Of a stretch of 64,000 bases of DNA, positions 59,916-64,000 are shown piece by piece; within the stretch, counting starts at the first letter, position 1, and each line of letters starts with the position of its first letter. Both the position numbers and the translations under genes were made by a program. The notes beneath the pieces are model-generated. The model saw only the letters and a list, made by a program, of their open reading frames with translations, did not search any database and was not told where the DNA came from. This DNA comes from an uncultured Gammaproteobacteria bacterium (GTDB lineage Bacteria > Pseudomonadota > Gammaproteobacteria > HK1): the NCBI GenBank assembly GCA_958295465.1, contig OY282353.1, positions 1,426,001-1,490,000 on the forward strand. The letters run 5' to 3'.

Positions 59916-59944
59916 ATTGAACGGCCATGCCGGTACGATGTCAA
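59916..59944 (-). promoter_or_regulatory. Promoter of the candidate tracrRNA
   Basis: On the minus strand, TTGACA (59939-59944, exact -35 consensus), a 17-base spacer and TTCAAT (59916-59921, 4 of 6 to TATAAT). Start site expected near 59909-59911. Confidence 0.7.
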
Positions 59945-60015
59945 CCGTGTCTTCCAGCACCGGGAGCCGGTCGTTACCATCATCATCCCCGCCGGGACAA
60001 CGGGAGAGCACCGAC

Positions 60016-63000
60016 ATGGAACCGTTCGCACGAATTCCTCTCGTTTCCGACGACTATAAGGATTCGGCACAACTGGCCGCCGTGGACGAAGCCGTCGGGC
60101 GGCGGCGGCGTTCGACGCGCAACGCCAGCCTCGGGACGTTTACCGGCTATCGCATCGGTCTCGACATCGGCAACGGCAACATCGGCTGGTGCATCCTTTT
60201 CGAGGACGGCAGGCGCCTGCGCTTCTTGACGGCGGAGGATATTGCCGCCCACAACAGGGCATTGCCGAGATCGGGCAGGCGGACGCAACTTCCCTGTCTC
60301 GCGCGCTTCGTGCCGGCGGGGGTCCACAAGTTCGACGCCCGAGAGACGGATCAGCGTGGTGGACAGAAGTCGTATTCGAAGATCCGCGCGGAAGCCAGGG
60401 CAGGGCGCCGCATGCTGGACGTCCGTCAACAACGACGCCTGCACGTGGCCAGAGCCCTGCGGGAGGCCGGGCTGTTGCCGTGCGAAGGCGAGACGTTGGA
60501 AGGTCATATCGACATCAAGGCGGACGTACTCCGGGCCAAGCTGCTCGATCCATCGTTTCCCGCCCACCCTCACGATCTGGGCCGCGCATTGAAGAACGCC
60601 CTGAAGCGGCGCGGTTACCTGAAGCCGATCGGGCGTAGCGGTCCCGACGAAGGATCGGGCTTCGCCAAACGAAGCGAAGGCGCCTACCGCCAAGCGCTCG
60701 ATAGATACGACTGTCGAACGGTCGGCGAATTTCTGGAGCGTTGCGCCCGAGACGCCAGGCGCGATGGGGTTCCGTTCCGAAAGCGTCACCGTTCCCTCGC
60801 GTGGCAGAAGGAAAACAGGAGAAGTCTGCCGAGTGACGGCGACAATGCCCCAAGCTACGAAACGTTCAAGTCCCTGTCTCCAACCCATTCCCTGATCCGC
60901 GAAGAATGTCGGCTGCTGAAGGAGAGGTCGGGCATCGCGATCGACGATGATGCCTGGGCGGAAATCGAGGAAACGGCAGAGTTCCGGCGACCGCTCAGGG
61001 GCAGGATCCCGGGCCGATGCCGCCATTTCCCCCGCGAATACCGGTGCGTCGCCGCCCTGCCGAGCTTCCAGCGGTTCCGTATTCTGGAGAGCATCCGTAA
61101 CTTGCGCCGTCGGAACGGGACAAGCCTCGACGGAATAACCATCGACAGGGCGCGGGAGCTGCTCGAAACGCGGGAGAAGATCACCCTCGCAGGATTGGAG
61201 CGGAATCTCGGCACGAAGCTCAAGCTCGACCGGGACGACGCCGCGGGATCGCGTCGATTCGTCGGCGCCAGGACCGACATCGGGCTCGGCAATGCCTTCG
61301 GTGAGGCGTGGCGTGTCCTGCCCATCGAGCAGCGCGACGACTGGACGATGCGTTTTCTACGCCGGCACTGGCTCTCGGCCGAGGGCGAGGTTTCTCCATG
61401 GAGTAACTGCGACGAGGAAGCATTGGAACGCGAAGCGGAGGCGGTGTTCGGTGAAGGTGCGCTGGCAAAGGTGGACGACGGCGAGGTCGCGAAACATTTC
61501 GAGGACAGGTTCTCATCGATCTCCGTCAAGGCGGCGCGTCTGCTCGGCGACTGTTACGAGCAAGGGCTGAGCTACGAGGAACGTCTCGCCAGACTTCGCG
61601 AAGCCGGGGCGCCGGCGCCGGAACTTGCTCTCTACGAGCGGCTTCCCTATTACGCAGCGGTGATGCCGGATGAGGCCGTGCCGGCAGCCGGATTCGCACC
61701 CGAAGATCGGACGGCGAAGGAAGAGTGGAAACACGGCCGCGCCGCCAACCCCGACGTGCACGTGGTGATGAACCGCCTGCGCGTCGTCGTCAACGGAATC
61801 ATCGAGATGATGGGCGGTATCCTGCCCACGCGATGCGTCATCGAGATGGCTCGCTCGACGTTCTCGGAGGCACAGGCCGCCGCGCACAACAGGACGGCGC
61901 GTGCCCGTCAAGAGCTGCGCGAGCGCATCGAACGCGAGATCGAGAGGATTCTCGGCTCAAAGATGCCGGTGGGTCCCGCGCTCGACCGCTTGGTGGACCG
62001 ATGGAAAGCTGCGATTCGCCAGAGTTGGCGAGACTACGACGGGAGGGAGATCCCGCGATGCGCGCTGGTGGACGGCAGCGAATACCAGCTCGATCACGTG
62101 GAGCCGGCCGCATTCGGCGATTTTCGGGAGGACAACATCTTCGTATCACGGTTCAACCAACGGAAGGGTCGCCGTCTGCCTTGGGAGGCGTTCGGCGACG
62201 ATCCGGAGTTCCGGCCCGCTCTCGTAGCCTTCTCGAACTTCGGCTTGCGAAAGCGAATCGAAATGACCAGGAAGAATCTGTCGGACCGTGCCCCACGACA
62301 CAAACGGGAGCGCCTGGAAAGAACATTGGAACGCGCGGAGCGCGATCTCGAACGTCTCTCCGAGTTCGATGAGCCGCGTCCCGACGTCCTCCAGGCTCTC
62401 GAAAGACCGCCGGTCGTTTCGGATACGGACGAGGAGGAGGGAACGGGAACGACCCCGAAGAAGCAACCGTCTCCGTTCCGGCCCGGTAGCCAGGCGGCCC
62501 TGTTCCGCCGCCTGCACCCGGACTACAGGCCGCGTGAAGGTGGACCGGCCGCGCGTGACATCGCCAACATCGGCTGGTCCACCAAGCTCGCACGGCGTTA
62601 CCTGCGCCACGTCGGCGGCGAGACCGAGCCAATCAAGGCTTGGGCGGTCCATGCGCTACGCTGCATGTTCGGCGTCAACAAGCTCCGCGAGGACCTCCGT
62701 AATCATGCCGTCGATGCGTTTCTCGTGGCACATTTCGACAGATTCGTGCTCAAACCCGCCTTTGATCGGCTACGCCATCAGTATGCCTACGAGGTGTTGT
62801 ACAAGACGCGCGCCTTGCAGGACGCTTTGAGTGGGATCGGCGGTGGTAGTGGAAGTTCCCTGTATGAGGATCTGGTGAACAATCTCGGCCGGCTGGGGGC
62901 TGTCCTTCCAAACATCGCCACGGCGCATCGCGCTGACAACCAATGGAATCCGGACGACAGCGTCGGTGGCGGCCTCGGTGCTTTTGGGAAAGAGAATATC

Positions 63001-63654
63001 TACTCGTTCCGGCCGACACGGGCGGAGAGGGTGGAGTTGACACGTCTTCTCCAAAAGGCGGGAATCGTTCCGGACGATGAAGCCATCTTGACCGGAAAAG
63101 AGATTTTGGATCGATTTGATACGATGTCCAGAGACACCAGGGAAGGCCAACGTCTTGTAGAGAAGTTGGCCGGGAAAATCGAACTTCGCTACCGGAAGCG
63201 TAGCGGTGATCAACCCAAACGGACCCCACTGAAACGCAGAACGGCTCTGCCCCTGTCAAATCAAAAAGGCGCGTTCATCAACGCTGAAGGCAAGTTCGCC
63301 ATCGTCGGAGCATCCCGCGCCAAGGAACGGAAGGTCCTATCGATCGCCGGCTTCTCCCGGATGAGCGCCGAAGCTCGCGCAAACGTCTTCGCAACGGGGC
63401 AACCGATCTATCGTCGGGGAGATACGGTTATCAAGGATGGCGGAGCATTCGTGGTGACCGGCCTGAAACACGACAAGAGATTGATTGTTTATCCGATCAA
63501 CGAATCTGAAAGAGAAAAAAATCGGAGGAAGTTGATCACGGTTTCACCGGATATAATGAGATTCGCAAGCGATGTCCTCGGCCGACGACTTCATCAGCTC
63601 GGAAAGGATCCTCGAGGTCTCCAGTCGGTGCCATATCCGCTTCGAAGCGAATAG
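60016..63654 (+). CDS. cas9: CRISPR-associated endonuclease Cas9 (type II, II-C-like)
   Basis: A 1212-residue Cas9. RuvC-I is GLDIGNGNIGW (D50), the arginine-rich bridge helix is RAEARAGRRMLDVRQQRR, RuvC-II is RCVIEMARS (E610), the HNH domain is YQLDHVEP (H694) with EDNIFVSRFNQRKG (N707, N714), and RuvC-III is RNHAVDAFLVA (H897, D900). All nuclease residues are intact, so it should cut both strands of RNA-guided targets. About 43 residues precede RuvC-I, where most Cas9 proteins have only 5-15; GGGAGAG supports ATG 60016. Size and the NQxKG HNH motif point to II-C. cas1 overlaps its 3' end. Confidence 0.96.
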   Translation: MEPFARIPLVSDDYKDSAQLAAVDEAVGRRRRSTRNASLGTFTGYRIGLDIGNGNIGWCILFEDGRRLRFLTAEDIAAHNRALPRSGRRTQLPCLARFVPAGVHKFDARETDQRGGQKSYSKIRAEARAGRRMLDVRQQRRLHVARALREAGLLPCEGETLEGHIDIKADVLRAKLLDPSFPAHPHDLGRALKNALKRRGYLKPIGRSGPDEGSGFAKRSEGAYRQALDRYDCRTVGEFLERCARDARRDGVPFRKRHRSLAWQKENRRSLPSDGDNAPSYETFKSLSPTHSLIREECRLLKERSGIAIDDDAWAEIEETAEFRRPLRGRIPGRCRHFPREYRCVAALPSFQRFRILESIRNLRRRNGTSLDGITIDRARELLETREKITLAGLERNLGTKLKLDRDDAAGSRRFVGARTDIGLGNAFGEAWRVLPIEQRDDWTMRFLRRHWLSAEGEVSPWSNCDEEALEREAEAVFGEGALAKVDDGEVAKHFEDRFSSISVKAARLLGDCYEQGLSYEERLARLREAGAPAPELALYERLPYYAAVMPDEAVPAAGFAPEDRTAKEEWKHGRAANPDVHVVMNRLRVVVNGIIEMMGGILPTRCVIEMARSTFSEAQAAAHNRTARARQELRERIEREIERILGSKMPVGPALDRLVDRWKAAIRQSWRDYDGREIPRCALVDGSEYQLDHVEPAAFGDFREDNIFVSRFNQRKGRRLPWEAFGDDPEFRPALVAFSNFGLRKRIEMTRKNLSDRAPRHKRERLERTLERAERDLERLSEFDEPRPDVLQALERPPVVSDTDEEEGTGTTPKKQPSPFRPGSQAALFRRLHPDYRPREGGPAARDIANIGWSTKLARRYLRHVGGETEPIKAWAVHALRCMFGVNKLREDLRNHAVDAFLVAHFDRFVLKPAFDRLRHQYAYEVLYKTRALQDALSGIGGGSGSSLYEDLVNNLGRLGAVLPNIATAHRADNQWNPDDSVGGGLGAFGKENIYSFRPTRAERVELTRLLQKAGIVPDDEAILTGKEILDRFDTMSRDTREGQRLVEKLAGKIELRYRKRSGDQPKRTPLKRRTALPLSNQKGAFINAEGKFAIVGASRAKERKVLSIAGFSRMSAEARANVFATGQPIYRRGDTVIKDGGAFVVTGLKHDKRLIVYPINESEREKNRRKLITVSPDIMRFASDVLGRRLHQLGKDPRGLQSVPYPLRSE

Positions 63655-63723
63655 CTTCGTCGTCGAGAGACGCGACGAGGACCACCGAATCGTCCTTCCA
63701 TCCGGCGATGTGCTGAGGGAGGG
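63572..63723 (+). pseudogene. cas1: Cas1, truncated by an insertion sequence
   Basis: Starts at ATG 63572 inside the cas9 3' end (83-base overlap, different frame). The first 51 residues (RILEVSSRCHIRFEANSFVV, then ERRDEDHRIVLPSGDVL) follow the N-terminal beta-strand pattern of Cas1 integrases. At 63724 the sequence changes to an IS end. Spacer acquisition from this locus should be lost. The assignment also rests on position, since cas1 normally follows cas9. Confidence 0.6.
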
Positions 63724-64000
63724 TGTGACTCCAACGAGAAGTGAGCCTGTAGCGCGGGGTCTGGGAGCATCGGAGGATGATCGTGACGCTACAGACCGAA
63801 CGGGTCCGGACGCTGGACCAGGTGCGAGCCTTCGTCGAGGGCAGCGAGGCGGTGGACTTCGCGGGGGCCGAGCGGGAATCGGTGTACGAGTTCGTGCGCC
63901 GGGCGCTGGTGCGGTTGGGCTACGAGCGGCTCGGCAAGTCGGACAAGGGGCTGGTCAGGCGCTCCCTGGCGAAGGTGACGGGGTTGTCGAGGGCGCAACT
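63724..64000 (+). mobile_element. Left end of an insertion sequence
   Basis: Begins TGTGACTCCAACGAGAAGTG at the point where cas1 breaks off and continues past the right edge. Contains the start of a transposase gene at 63777. Confidence 0.65.
63777..64000 (+). CDS. DDE integrase-type transposase (partial, N-terminal)
   Basis: The first 74 codons, open at the right edge. The helical N-terminus (RTLDQVRAFVEGSEAVDF, RESVYEFVRRALVRLGY, KSDKGLVRRSLAKVTGLSRAQ) matches the DNA-binding head of a group of integrase-core IS transposases. ATG 63777 follows GGAGG. The catalytic core is outside the window, so the family is not certain. Confidence 0.65.
   Translation, partial: MIVTLQTERVRTLDQVRAFVEGSEAVDFAGAERESVYEFVRRALVRLGYERLGKSDKGLVRRSLAKVTGLSRAQ

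Larger units (their letters stand above)
59530..60015. other. Divergent intergenic region between the GMC gene and cas9
   Basis: Contains the candidate tracrRNA gene with its promoter (listed separately) and the cas9 leader. 59530-59780 has no gene that I can support. GGGAGAG precedes the cas9 ATG. Confidence 0.5.

Noticed and set aside
59530..64000. CRISPR array near cas9
   Set aside because: No repeat-spacer periodicity found in this stretch; the array, if any, lies beyond the right edge.

Overview
The window is high-GC DNA from what looks like a gammaproteobacterium. The evidence is comF beside bioC, a cytochrome oxidase operon in the order found in Pseudomonas (coxB-coxA-ctaG-coxC-DUF2909-SURF1-cyoE), rpoH carrying the RpoH box, and the canonical pstSCAB-phoU order. 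No rRNA or tRNA gene is visible, and the genus cannot be fixed from this sequence alone.

1-10.2 kb is housekeeping: comF (cut by the window edge), bioC, a complete aa3/caa3 cytochrome c oxidase operon with assembly factors (ctaG, SURF1, cyoE), then rpoH on the opposite strand with a CIRCE-like operator upstream. 10.2-18.3 kb is a lower-GC insert with a polar amino acid ABC transporter, a class-III PLP aminotransferase and a LysR regulator. It is bracketed by a direct 0.53-kb duplication of part of rpoH and ends against the beta-barrel stub of an autotransporter. 19.2-25.1 kb is the phosphate operon pstS-C-A-B-phoU, with a four-unit 11-bp-periodic Pho box and a strong hairpin after pstS.

25.3-30.8 kb is a compact four-gene operon: a small predicted-helical protein, a pseudo-ATPase, a BREX-type (DUF2791-like) ATPase and an SNF2 ATPase. 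It looks like an uncharacterised or barely characterised defence cassette. 31.4-40.4 kb is mostly ordinary metabolism: an HrpA helicase with two repeat inserts, a hemerythrin, an NCS2 permease, and a Rieske oxygenase with its ferredoxin.

40.4-55.4 kb is a defence and mobile-element graveyard. It holds fragments of hsdR, an IS3 remnant, a DUF4143 ATPase, a Fic protein with a palindrome inserted in frame, a HEPN-protein pair, a Septu-like ATPase plus frameshifted HNH nuclease, and an Hhe-like DUF4011-helicase-nuclease gene between two copies of a small inverted-repeat element. The island lies between two copies of an alpha/beta-hydrolase/phytanoyl-CoA-dioxygenase segment; each copy retains a different intact gene.

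55.5-59.5 kb carries an intact PhyH-like dioxygenase, an EamA transporter and a GMC oxidoreductase. 59.8-64 kb is a type II CRISPR-Cas locus: a candidate tracrRNA gene divergent from cas9 with its own promoter and terminator, a 1212-residue Cas9 with all catalytic residues, and a cas1 that overlaps cas9 and is cut after about 51 codons by an insertion sequence running off the right edge. No CRISPR array is in the window.
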